Assembly: GCF_012273655.1 (NCBI RefSeq)
Contig: NZ_JAAWWP010000027.1
Coordinates: 1-64,000, forward strand
Direction of reading: 5' to 3'
DNA: 64,000 nucleotides
Source: Streptomyces physcomitrii
Lineage (GTDB): Bacteria > Actinomycetota > Actinomycetes > Streptomycetales > Streptomycetaceae
Made by a program: the position numbers and the translations under genes. The notes under the pieces were generated by a model. That model was not told the origin of the DNA, ran no database searches, and saw only the letters and a program-made list of their open reading frames with translations. Position 1 is the stretch's first letter; every line of letters begins with the position of its first letter. Shown here piece after piece: positions 32,905 through 40,993 of this stretch.

Positions 32905-33219
32905 GCTCCGCCTACCTCCTGAGGGTCAGTCAACATTCCGAGTGTGACAGCGACTTGATGATCTCGCTAGCCCGAGAGCGTCCTTCTGAAAATATCAGGG
33001 TTCCGGTTGCAGCATGAACTGACCTACGAGCATGATGACGTCTGTGAGCGAGCCCCTCCGATCGGACCGTCGGCCGTCAACTCGCGGCTACGGCTGGGGA
33101 GTTGCACATTCGGCGTCGAGGCAGCAGGTCGAGCCCGGCCCTGCGTCCGCCTTCCGTGCCGGGCGCCCGCTCAGGTCCGTCCTCCGCACCGCGTCCGCCC
33201 TCCCTGGAAAGCGATCAAC
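32905..33219. other. Intergenic control region of the Scr1/ATPase pair
   Basis: This 315-bp gap separates divergent genes. I see a less GC-rich core around 32985-33000 with the small inverted repeat CTGA-AAATA-TCAG (32986-32998), but no clear -10/-35 pair and no further gene. Short open frames here show no conserved features. Confidence 0.4.
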
Positions 33220-33666
33220 GTGACCCCCCACATGGTCTCTTCGCCCCGCCCGTTAGCGCTCCCCTACCCGCCCCGGGAGCACTGGTTCGGCCTCTCCTCA
33301 CTCCGTACGAACATGCGCGTCGCGCGGGACACCGTGCGCGGAAGGCTGCGCGCCTGGCAGTTGCCCGGGGAGGTGTGCGCGGACGCGGTGCTGCTCGTCT
33401 CCGAACTGGCGACCAACGCCGTCGTCCACTCCGGGAGCAGCCGGGTGCTGTGCGGGCTCTCGCTGACCTCGGGGACCCGGCTGCGGATCGAGGTGCACGA
33501 CGAGGGGCAGATGGCGGTCTGCCCGCCCGGCGCGCAGGCGGGCCCGGAGGACGAGGGCGGCCGGGGCCTGCTGATCGTGCAGCAACTGGCGGACTCCTGG
33601 GGGGCGGCCCGCTCGACCCGTACCGGGGGCAAGGCGGTCTGGGCGGTCCTGCGGTTCGATCTCTGA
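33220..33666 (+). CDS. RsbW-like ATP-binding protein with a TTA codon
   Basis: The 148-aa HATPase_c_2 protein has N box LLVSELATNAVVHSG and G box DEGGRGLLIVQQL. It is of the anti-sigma-factor type that accompanies Scr1/DUF397 genes. GTG at 33220 has GGAAAG eight bases upstream; ATG at 33232 is the alternative. Codon 12 is TTA (33253-33255), within either start choice. TTA is rare in Streptomyces and needs the bldA tRNA, so translation may be tied to development. A terminator follows closely. Confidence 0.85.
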   Translation: MTPHMVSSPRPLALPYPPREHWFGLSSLRTNMRVARDTVRGRLRAWQLPGEVCADAVLLVSELATNAVVHSGSSRVLCGLSLTSGTRLRIEVHDEGQMAVCPPGAQAGPEDEGGRGLLIVQQLADSWGAARSTRTGGKAVWAVLRFDL

Positions 33667-33676
33667 GCCTGCGTCA

Positions 33677-33708
33677 AGTCCCCGTCCGGGCAAGGCCGGA
33701 CGGGGACT
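33677..33708. terminator. Bidirectional terminator hairpin
   Basis: A perfect 13-bp stem (AGTCCCCGTCCGG and complement) with a 6-nt loop lies between the convergent ATPase and glycosyltransferase genes. Confidence 0.85.
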
Positions 33709-33714
33709 CGGGCT

Positions 33715-35820
33715 CTACTCCGGGTCGAGGTCCCGGGCGCTCAGCGCGAGGTCGTTGCGGACAGTGAAGAAGGGCTTGACGCGGGTGGTGCCCCGGACGG
33801 GGTGCGGGTGCAGCCGGACCGGGAACACATCGGTCCTCTTGCGGTCGACGCCGTCGCCGGTGATGCGCCCGAGCGGGATGGGCCCGGCGTCCGCGGCCGT
33901 CTCCAGGGCGAGGTCCCAGACATCGTGCGCGACCGCCCGGCGCGCGAGCGCGGCGCGGTACGGGAGCACGCACCGGAAGACGTCCTCGCCGAGCGGCTCG
34001 ACCGGCACCGTGAAGTCGTACTCCGCTCCGGCGCGGGAGGCCGCCCGCACCCGGGCCCCGTCGAGCGGGACCTCCGCGAGGGTGAGCAGATGCGCGGTCA
34101 GCCGCGCGGCGTCCTCGCCGACCCGCAGCCGCCCGACCTCGGCGTGCGCGGGGCGGCGCCAGGTGCGCAGCGCCAGATAGCCGTCCTCGGTGGTGTACGG
34201 GATCCAGGCCGAGACGCCCTGCGCGTCCAGGACCGGCGGCCGTCCGAGGAGCCGGGCCTGCTCGGTGAGCCCGGAGACCAGCCGGACCCGCCGGCCCGTG
34301 CCGTGCTCCGCGAGGTAGCAGTCCCAGCGGCCCTCGGCGAGCAGGTGCTCGCCCTGCTTCAGGGTGACCCCGACCTGGCGCGGCTCGAAGGCGCCCGGCG
34401 GACGCAACGGGGTCCGGATCTCCCGGTGTTCGGGATCCCGGCGCAGCCTGGCGACGAAGTCGAACTCCCCGGGCGGCAGATCCGGCGCCTCGAACCGCAC
34501 CTGGACCCCGCCCTCGGAGGTCGCGCGGGCGAAGGCGAGCGGGGGCACCGGCGCGGGGTGGTCCTCGGGCGCCGCGGCGGCCCGGCGCGGTCCGGTCCGC
34601 GCCGCCGGGGGACGCAGCGCCGCGCGCACCCGGCCGAGCAGACCCGGTCCTCCGGCGCCGCCGCGGGCGGTGCGCAGCGCGGCGAAGAGGTCCTCGTAGG
34701 CGCGGGCGCAGGCCTCGGGGGCGTAGGCGGCGGCCCTGGCGCGGGCGGCGTCGCCGAGGCGGCGGCGCCGGGGTTCGTCGGACATCAGGGAGCCGAGGGC
34801 GCGGGCGTAGGCGGCGGTGATCTCCTGCTCCGTGCCGTCGAGGGGGACCAGGAGTCCGTCCCTGCCGTGGCCGATGATCTCGCTGGGCCCGTGCGGGCAG
34901 TCGGTGGCGACCACCGGCACCCCGCAGTGCATCGCCTCGACGATGGTCATCCCGAAGGACTCCATGTCCGAGCAGACCGCGGCGACCGAGCCCTTGGCCC
35001 ACTCGGTCTCGATCGGGGCGACGGCGCCGCGCAGGGACACCCGGTCGTACAGGCCCGAGCGGTCGATCTGCTCGCGCAGCCGGGCGCGTTCGGGGCCCCG
35101 GCCGTACAGCCTGAGGGTCCACTCCGGGTGGTCCTCGGCCAGCATCCCGAAGGCCCTGATCAGCCGGTCGTAGCGCTTGACGTGGACCAGGCGCCCGGCC
35201 GCGACGACCACCTGGGAGTCGAGGCTCGCGGGCTCGGTGCCGGGGGCGGGTACGCCGTTGGGCACGCAGCGGATCTCGGTGGCCGCGCCGGGCAGGGCCG
35301 CGCGGTACTGGGCGGCGTCGGCCTCGGAGACCGTGACGAAGGCGTCGAGGGCGCGGATCGCGGCGTTCTGGTCGCGCTGGAGCCGGTCGCCGTGCGCGTC
35401 CAGGGAGAGGTGCTCCTGGCCGATGCGCAGGGCGCGGCGGCGGCCGTGGCGGGCGAGGTAGCCGTTGAGGATCGGGCGGGTCGCGATCACCACGTCGGCG
35501 TCGGTGCGCTGGAGGAAGGCCGCGATCCGCCGGTCGTGCCGGGCGGTGTAGCGCAGGGTGCCGAAGTCCACGCCCGCGTCGGGGAACATGGTGTTGCCCG
35601 GCTCCGGCGGCGGGTCCGCGTCCGGCGCGCCCTCGCGCACGTCGAGCAGCGAGGTGAGCCGCACCCGCGGGTCGAGCGGCAGCCGCGGGGTGTCGGCGAC
35701 CTGGTGCACGCTGACGACCTCGACCTGGTGGCGGGCGGCCAGCGCCCCGGAGAGGTTCGCCGTCGAGCGGATGGTGCCGCCGATCCCGAAGGCGTTGTGG
35801 ATCAAGAACACGATCTTCAC
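33715..35820 (-). CDS. Two-domain GT4-family glycosyltransferase
   Basis: The 701-aa protein has a GT-B, GT4-like N-terminal half (1-390): FGIGGTIRSTANLSGAL at the start, VVAAGRLVHVKRYDRLI, and the donor-site MESFGMTIVEAMHCGVPVVAT with its E-x7-E pattern. The second half (about 430-700) is beta-rich with two similar segments, and resembles tails on actinobacterial surface-glycan or teichoic-acid transferases. GTG start, with a plausible TTGACT/CTTAAT promoter about 125 bp upstream. Likely substrate is an envelope polymer; no partner genes are adjacent. Confidence 0.82.
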   Translation of the reverse strand: MKIVFLIHNAFGIGGTIRSTANLSGALAARHQVEVVSVHQVADTPRLPLDPRVRLTSLLDVREGAPDADPPPEPGNTMFPDAGVDFGTLRYTARHDRRIAAFLQRTDADVVIATRPILNGYLARHGRRRALRIGQEHLSLDAHGDRLQRDQNAAIRALDAFVTVSEADAAQYRAALPGAATEIRCVPNGVPAPGTEPASLDSQVVVAAGRLVHVKRYDRLIRAFGMLAEDHPEWTLRLYGRGPERARLREQIDRSGLYDRVSLRGAVAPIETEWAKGSVAAVCSDMESFGMTIVEAMHCGVPVVATDCPHGPSEIIGHGRDGLLVPLDGTEQEITAAYARALGSLMSDEPRRRRLGDAARARAAAYAPEACARAYEDLFAALRTARGGAGGPGLLGRVRAALRPPAARTGPRRAAAAPEDHPAPVPPLAFARATSEGGVQVRFEAPDLPPGEFDFVARLRRDPEHREIRTPLRPPGAFEPRQVGVTLKQGEHLLAEGRWDCYLAEHGTGRRVRLVSGLTEQARLLGRPPVLDAQGVSAWIPYTTEDGYLALRTWRRPAHAEVGRLRVGEDAARLTAHLLTLAEVPLDGARVRAASRAGAEYDFTVPVEPLGEDVFRCVLPYRAALARRAVAHDVWDLALETAADAGPIPLGRITGDGVDRKRTDVFPVRLHPHPVRGTTRVKPFFTVRNDLALSARDLDPE

Positions 35821-35941
35821 TGCTCACGCCCCCGGGCGCCCAGGCCGCGCTCCCGCCCGCGGGCGGTTCGCGGACCACCGTTCCCCGCGCGCGCTGCGCG
35901 GGGCTGCCCGGCCGCGCCCTCACCGTGCGCCGACCGGCCGG

Positions 35942-35974
35942 GACATTAAGTCACGTAATGTCGGATTCAGTCAA
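35942..35974 (-). promoter_or_regulatory. Promoter with overlapping inverted repeat, glycosyltransferase gene
   Basis: On the minus strand TTGACT (35974-35969) and CTTAAT (35950-35945) are 18 bp apart. The -10 lies in the inverted repeat GACATTA-N7-TAATGTC (35942-35962), an AT-rich island in a GC-rich gap. A regulator bound there would block RNA polymerase. The predicted leader is about 115 nt. The rest of the 294-bp gap is empty. Confidence 0.55.
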
Positions 35975-36114
35975 AGAAGGACCGTCTTGTTCGTGTCGCT
36001 CTCAACTGGGCTGTGGCGAGCGGGCGTTGACGGCCCCCGGCCGGGGCCGCTGCCGTCCGGAGAGCCCGCCCCGGTCCGGCGGGTACGCGGCCGGGCGCGG
36101 GCTCCGGTCGGGAC

Positions 36115-36306
36115 TCAGCCCATCGGCCGGGCCTCGCCCGGGCCCGGGCGGTCCGTCTTCTCGCTCTGCTCCTGCAGGTGGCGCGCCTTGTTCTCCAGGC
36201 GCTCGCGCGCCTCGGGGTCGCTGCTGCGCTCGGCGGCCTCCCGCAACTCCTGGGCCTTCTGCCGCATCTGCGCGGCGCGTGCGCCCGGTTCGTCCGCAAC
36301 GCTCAT
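36115..36306 (-). CDS. Small hydrophilic DUF6381-like protein
   Basis: The 63-aa protein is highly charged and helical: AAQMRQKAQELREAAERSSD then REQ-rich coiled-coil-like residues, ending in Pro/Gly. It matches the small DUF6381 proteins of Streptomyces, function unknown. AGGAG lies five bases before the ATG, a clear ribosome site. It is monocistronic. Confidence 0.7.
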   Translation of the reverse strand: MSVADEPGARAAQMRQKAQELREAAERSSDPEARERLENKARHLQEQSEKTDRPGPGEARPMG

Positions 36307-36485
36307 GATCACTCCTGTGGTGAGATGCCGTCGGCGTATCGCCTGATGAGGTCCGTGCACCGTGGTGCCGGCCTTGTCAGGGAAACAGCACTCGCCCTCC
36401 CTCGCATCATCAGCGACTACGCTCCGCCATCGCCGCTCACCGCCGGGCCCGGCGGGCGCCGCCCGGGCCCGGTCCGCCGCCGCCA

Positions 36486-37517
36486 TCAGAAGAGGTCGTA
36501 CGCCTGCTGCTGGAGGGTGCTGCCGCGGGTGTAGCGCCGGTTGGCGAGGGCGACCAGGGCGGTGCCGGTCGCGGGGCGCAGGGCGAGGAAGGCCTCCTGA
36601 CCCGGGGTGGCGCCGCTGTGGAAGAGGAGCGGGCCGCTCGGCGTCGGGTGGCTGAACCAGGTGAGGGTGTGGCTCTGCCGGTGCCCCCGGCCGCGGCGCA
36701 GCACCGGCTCGCGGACCGCGCACAGCGCCTCCCCCAGCTCCGGGCAGCGGCCGGGCTCCAGCAGCGCCTCCAGATAGGTGAGCAGCTCCCCGGGTGTGGC
36801 GCGGACACCACCGGCCGCGAGGAAGGCCCCGGGCTCGAAGGCCGGAACGGCGGTGCGCCCGTCCCCGCCGTGCCCGGTGGCGTCCCCCGGCGGCCCCGCG
36901 GCGGCCCCCGGCGGCCCCGCGCCGAGGGCGGTGCCGGGCAGCCCGAGGGGCGCGAGGACCTGCTCCGCCATCAGCTCCGGGAAGGGCCGCCCGGTGAGGT
37001 GTTCCAGGGCGGGGGCGAGCAGGGCCACCCCGAAGTTCGAGTAGTGCCAGCGGCTGCCGGGCGCGCGGCGGGGGCGGCTGCGCGCGAAGGCCGCCGTCAA
37101 CTGCGCGTATGTAGAGCCCTGGTAGGGGTTCCGGCGCCGGGTGAGGGCCCGCCGGTACAGCTCGCGGGGCAGCCGGGGCAGGCCGGAGGTGTGGGTGAGC
37201 AGGGTGTACGGGGTGATGGCGTCCCGGTGGCCGTGCGGCGGCGGGGGCTGCGGGAGGAGGGCGGTGAGCGGGGTGTCCAGGCCGAGGACGCCGCGGTGGG
37301 CGAGGTGGGCGAGGAGCAGCCCGGTGAAGGTCTTGGTGGCGGAGCCGATCTCGTGGCGCAGCTCGGCGCGGGGCTCCGGACCGGCGGCGCGGGCGGCGGT
37401 GCCCGCGGCGGCGAACCGGCGCTCGCCGTCCTGGGAGCAGGCGAAGACGACGTCGGGTGCGCTGACGGACCGGGCCGCGGCGAGCAGCCGCTCCGCGGTG
37501 AGGCGCGGGGTGGTCAC
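36486..37517 (-). CDS. Beta-lactamase-like serine hydrolase (CubicO type)
   Basis: The 343-aa protein has the three penicillin-binding motifs: Ser59-Ala-Thr-Lys62, Tyr159-Ser-Asn161, and a KTG-like HSGATPG near residue 305. Family members are D-alanyl peptidases, esterases or amidases. No signal peptide is evident, so it probably acts in the cytosol, which is unusual for a wall enzyme but fits a biosynthetic or processing role. Its GTG overlaps the stop of the DUF6895 gene before it (GTGA), so it is the last gene of a coupled five-gene operon. Confidence 0.85.
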   Translation of the reverse strand: MTTPRLTAERLLAAARSVSAPDVVFACSQDGERRFAAAGTAARAAGPEPRAELRHEIGSATKTFTGLLLAHLAHRGVLGLDTPLTALLPQPPPPHGHRDAITPYTLLTHTSGLPRLPRELYRRALTRRRNPYQGSTYAQLTAAFARSRPRRAPGSRWHYSNFGVALLAPALEHLTGRPFPELMAEQVLAPLGLPGTALGAGPPGAAAGPPGDATGHGGDGRTAVPAFEPGAFLAAGGVRATPGELLTYLEALLEPGRCPELGEALCAVREPVLRRGRGHRQSHTLTWFSHPTPSGPLLFHSGATPGQEAFLALRPATGTALVALANRRYTRGSTLQQQAYDLF

Positions 37518-38449
37518 GGGCCGGGCGGGCTGAGGGCGCTCATCGCGCGGGAGACGGCCATGGTGGAGGCGAAGAGGGCGACGATCGTGGGGTGGTGCAC
37601 CGCCTCGAAGACCTCCTCGGTGTCCCCCTCGGGCATCGCGCCCCGGGCCGGCATGGCGCCCTCCGGCTGCTGGGCGGCGGCATAGCGCTGCCAGACGCCG
37701 GGGTCCAGGGCGGGCACCGGCAGGCAGGCGTCCACGACGAGGAGTTCGCCGAGCAGGTCCCAGTGCCGGGCGGCGGCCCACTCGTCGGTCCAGGCGGGCA
37801 GCCACAGGCGCAGATACTCCCCGAGCGCGGCGGGCAGCCGCTCGGGGCGGCGGCCCCAGTCGGTGAGGTGGAAGACGGTGTGGGTGACGGCGTAGGCCAT
37901 GTGCGAGTCGGCGCTCCAGGGCTCCGGGGTGTGCCCGAGCCAGGTGTGCGCGGCGGCCTGTTCGGCGGAGGTGCCCGGGGTGAGTCCCGCGCGCGCCTCG
38001 AAGCGGCTGAGGCCGAGGCGGCGGTTGGGCGGCCCTTCGAGCACCTGCCAGCTGGTGGTGCGGCTGACCAGGCGGATGTGCTCCTCCAGGGCCGGGTTGC
38101 GGTAGCCCAGTTCCCGGAAGGGCACGTACAGCTCCATCGGGATCGGGGAGAAGGGCTCGTCCCGCTGGAGCCAGTTGAGCAGGGTGCCGCCGTGCAGCCC
38201 CTCGCGCCAGACGAAGTCGAGCAGGTTCTCGATCTGTACGGCCTGCTGGGATCCGGCCACGCCCTCGCGGATCAGGATCCGTCCGACCAGGCCGAGTTCG
38301 CCGATCTGCTTGAACCGCGACTTGACCAGGTCGGGCGGGGTGAGCGCGGGGTCGCCCGCCCGGAACTGCTCCCGGTGGGCGTCGAGCCAGTCCAGGGCGC
38401 CGGCTCCGACCCGGTGGAGCAGGGGTGCCAGATCGACGGTGGTCGTCAC
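37514..38449 (-). CDS. DUF6895 family protein (copy 2)
   Basis: The 311-aa protein shows the DUF6895 features as I know them: an all-helical build, WLGHTPEPWS, and the signature AVTHTVFHLTDWGRRP followed by LRLWLPAW and LLGELLVVDACL. The Thr-His-x-Val-Phe-His-x-x-Asp run might bind metal. It is clearly paralogous to the preceding gene's product. GTGA overlaps at both ends show coupling to the neighbouring DUF6895 and hydrolase genes. No signal peptide. Biochemical role unknown; an alpha-toroid-like fold is a guess from the helix pattern. Confidence 0.75.
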   Translation of the reverse strand: MTTTVDLAPLLHRVGAGALDWLDAHREQFRAGDPALTPPDLVKSRFKQIGELGLVGRILIREGVAGSQQAVQIENLLDFVWREGLHGGTLLNWLQRDEPFSPIPMELYVPFRELGYRNPALEEHIRLVSRTTSWQVLEGPPNRRLGLSRFEARAGLTPGTSAEQAAAHTWLGHTPEPWSADSHMAYAVTHTVFHLTDWGRRPERLPAALGEYLRLWLPAWTDEWAAARHWDLLGELLVVDACLPVPALDPGVWQRYAAAQQPEGAMPARGAMPEGDTEEVFEAVHHPTIVALFASTMAVSRAMSALSPPGP

Positions 38450-39420
38450 GTCGCCTCCAGGAACGATTCGGGCAGCCTCGCGGCGGGCTCCCGCGTACGG
38501 CGGCGGTGGTGGAGGGTGAGCGAGGCGGCGAGGGCGAGCACCACGGTGGCGTGGTAGCTGTGCGCGAACTCGCCGGGTGCCCGCTCGGCCAGTTCCCTGC
38601 TGTGCGGCAGGGCGCCGTCGGGGCGCTGGGCCCGCGCCAGGGTGTGCCAGGCCGCCGCGAGGCCGGGCGGCTCCTCGTCGAGGACGGCCGCCACCGCGAG
38701 GAGTTCGCCGGTCAGGTCCCAGTCCCCGGCCTCCACGGTGCAGGCGAGCCAGGCGGGCAGCCACAGCCGCAGGTGCTCGCGCACCTCGGGCGGCAGGCCC
38801 GCGGGCCGGGTGCCCCAGTCGGTGAGGTGGAAGACGTGGTGGGTGGCGGCGTACCCGGACTGGGTGGTGAAGGACCAGGGTTCCGCGAGGCCGCCGAGCC
38901 AGGTCGCCGACTGGGCGGCGGCCCGGTCCCGGTGCGGGCTGAGGCCGAGGGTGCGCTCGGCGTGCAGGACGGCGAGCGTGCGGGTGGCGTCGCGTTCGGC
39001 CAGGCGCCACTGCCGGGTGCCGGTGAGCCGCCGCACCTGGCGCTCGAAGCCCGGGTGGCGCAGGCCCGCCTCGGCGAAGGCCGCGTACATCTCCAGCGGG
39101 TAGGTGGCGAAGGGCTCCCGCCGGGCGAGGGCGGCGAGGACCTCGCCCTCGGCCGTCTCCCGCCAGGCGAAGGCGAACAGGGCGCGGGCCAGCGCCTCCC
39201 GCCTGCCGCCCGGCTCGCCGACGCAGGCGATGGTGTGGCTGAGCTGGGCGAGTTCGGCGAGGGGGCGCAGGGTGCGGTCGCGGGGGTGCGCCGGGTCGGT
39301 GGGGTCCGCGGGGAGCCGGAAGTCGGACTCCCGGTCGCGGGCCCAGCTCAGGGCGCGTACGGCGAGCTGGTCGAGGTCGGGGAGCTGGTCGGGGTCAGGG
39401 AGCTGGTCGGGGCCGCTCAC
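38446..39420 (-). CDS. DUF6895 family protein (copy 1)
   Basis: The 324-aa protein is a paralogue of the next one, with TWLGGLAEPWSFTTQSGYA, ATHHVFHLTDWGTRP, LRLWLPAWLACTVEAGDWDL and TGELLAVAAVL in the same order. The N-terminus has a repetitive Asp/Pro/Leu run (PDQLPDPDQLPDLDQL). GTG overlaps the preceding gene's stop (GTGA). The two copies diverge strongly outside the shared motifs, so the duplication is old. No known reaction. Confidence 0.75.
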   Translation of the reverse strand: MSGPDQLPDPDQLPDLDQLAVRALSWARDRESDFRLPADPTDPAHPRDRTLRPLAELAQLSHTIACVGEPGGRREALARALFAFAWRETAEGEVLAALARREPFATYPLEMYAAFAEAGLRHPGFERQVRRLTGTRQWRLAERDATRTLAVLHAERTLGLSPHRDRAAAQSATWLGGLAEPWSFTTQSGYAATHHVFHLTDWGTRPAGLPPEVREHLRLWLPAWLACTVEAGDWDLTGELLAVAAVLDEEPPGLAAAWHTLARAQRPDGALPHSRELAERAPGEFAHSYHATVVLALAASLTLHHRRRTREPAARLPESFLEAT

Positions 39421-40112
39421 CGGACCGCCCCCGCGCGCAGCAGGGCCGCGGCCCGGCAGTGCAGGAGCACCCGGGCGTCGGCGCCGCCCAGGTGGGCGGT
39501 GAACTCCAGGCCCGGGTCCAGGCCGAGCGAGGCGGGCACCTCGGGGGCGAGGGCGAGCCAGCGTCCGGCACCGGCGGCCTGGAGCCAGTCGCGGCGGCGG
39601 ACCGCGCGGACGAAGCCGCGCGCCAGGTCCTCGGTGCGGCCCGCGACGGCGGCGGCGAGCGGGGAGGGCTCCGGACCGGCGAGGGCGGCGGCGGGCGCCA
39701 GGCGCCGGGTCAGCTCCTGCCAGGGTTCGGTGGCGACCCAGGAGAGGGCGGCGGCGCCGTCCACCGGCGGGGCGGGCGCCTCGGTGCCCCTCGCGCGCGC
39801 CACGGCGGCCCGCATGCCCCAGTGGTTCCACAGGCTGGAGAAGGAGGCGGCGGGCGGAAAGGCCCGCGCGGCGGCGGCCACCAGTTCGCTCTCCTCCGGC
39901 GGGCGGTCCTGCCCGAGGAGCAGCCGCGGGGCGAGTACATCGGCGCCGAGCACCCGGGCCGCGGCGAGCAGGACGGGGTCGTCGGGGCCGGTGGTCACGG
40001 AGTCCAGGACCCGCGTGCGGTCGTCCCCGCCGCCGAGGGCGGAGACGACCGCACGCGCGAGCTCCTGGACCGTCCCCGCCAGCGAGGCGGAGGCGTCGAG
40101 CTCTTCCTTCAC
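39417..40112 (-). CDS. Unknown protein, second gene of the peptide/DUF6895 operon
   Basis: The 231-aa protein is Ala/Leu-rich, soluble and mostly helical. Visible landmarks are SLWNHWGMRAAVARARG near the middle and VRRRDWLQAAGAGRWLALAPEVP further on; I recognise no family or catalytic motif. GTG start lies 4 nt after the stop of the 60-aa peptide gene, whose end supplies AAGAAGAG as ribosome site; the gene's stop overlaps the next start by GTGA. Its place argues for a role acting on, or with, the small peptide. Confidence 0.7.
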   Translation of the reverse strand: MKEELDASASLAGTVQELARAVVSALGGGDDRTRVLDSVTTGPDDPVLLAAARVLGADVLAPRLLLGQDRPPEESELVAAAARAFPPAASFSSLWNHWGMRAAVARARGTEAPAPPVDGAAALSWVATEPWQELTRRLAPAAALAGPEPSPLAAAVAGRTEDLARGFVRAVRRRDWLQAAGAGRWLALAPEVPASLGLDPGLEFTAHLGGADARVLLHCRAAALLRAGAVR

Positions 40113-40116
40113 GCCG

Positions 40117-40299
40117 TCAGCTCTTCTTCGGGCGCGGGGTGGGCGGCGAGAGCAGCAGCGCTCCGCCGACCAGGAGGAGTGCCGCGCACTCGGCCGAGTC
40201 GTGGAATTCGCCGTCGGCCTCCGCCGGGTTCAGCAGGGCCTCCACGTCCTCGGTCAGCTCTTCCGCGCGGACCGGGGCCGAGGTGTCGAGGGGAAGCAT
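40117..40299 (-). CDS. 60-residue acidic/hydrophobic peptide, possible precursor
   Basis: The 60-aa product has an acidic N-terminal part (ELTEDVEALLNPAEADGE, 13-31), one Cys at 38, a hydrophobic stretch AALLLVGGALLLS (39-51) and a Pro-rich basic tail PPTPRPKKS. AAGGAG eight bases before the ATG is one of the strongest ribosome sites in the window, so the gene is real. It leads a coupled operon of unknown enzymes. Acidic leader plus distinct C-terminal segment is the layout of many RiPP precursors; a small membrane peptide is the alternative. No known modification-enzyme class is next to it. Confidence 0.7.
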   Translation of the reverse strand: MLPLDTSAPVRAEELTEDVEALLNPAEADGEFHDSAECAALLLVGGALLLSPPTPRPKKS

Positions 40300-40993
40300 G
40301 TCATCAACTCCTTGTCAGAGCTGGGTCCGTGGGCCTCGGACCGGACCGTTGGGCGCGGGCTGTTCCCGCGCCTCGGCCGTCGGACGGACCGCCCGGCCAC
40401 CCGGGGTCGCGCCCCTTCCAGGGGGCGCACGGGGGCAGGGGCGAACCACCGCGGAAACGCTGTACGGATCCCGCGGCTCCGGACGCCGTGTCCGGCCGGT
40501 GCGCGCATGCCGGACCCGCGCGCTCCGCGGGGGCGGGGCGGCGCGTCCTTCGGCGGTGGACACCGGGAGTTCACGAATCCCTGTGTGCTGTGCCACTTCA
40601 GGCAAACGCCATCCACCGGTCGGTGCAAGGCGAGCGGGGCCGAACCACTCCGCGGGACCAATCCCGCCGCTCTCGACAGGAGGGCCGCCGCCCCTGCCAC
40701 TAGAGTGCCCCGCGCCCCCGGGCCGCGCCTCGGACCCTTTGCCCCGCGGTGCGCACGACCGCCCCGACTGCCCGCTTCACAGGCGCACTTGGCCTTTCCC
40801 TCCGAGGGGCACCGGCCCGTACGCTCCTGCTCCGGACCCGGGCCGCACGGCGCGGGGCGGAAGGTGCTCCCGGGCGGGAACCGAACGGGGCGGTTGCGGC
40901 ATCCGTGGGTAACAGAGAGTGTCCGGCGGGGGCCGGGCGGTGCCGAGGGGCCGGGGGCTCGGGCACCGGACAGACGAACAGGGGGCGGGGCGG
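40300..40993. other. Long gene-free divergent region
   Basis: Nearly 700 bp separate the leftward peptide operon from the rightward lipoprotein/kinase operon. All frames here are Arg/Pro/Gly-rich with no ribosome site or recognisable domain, so I call no gene. The segment 40565-40620 is less GC-rich and could hold the leftward promoter; no confident -10/-35 pair was found. Long leaders or a small RNA would fit but nothing proves them. Confidence 0.4.
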
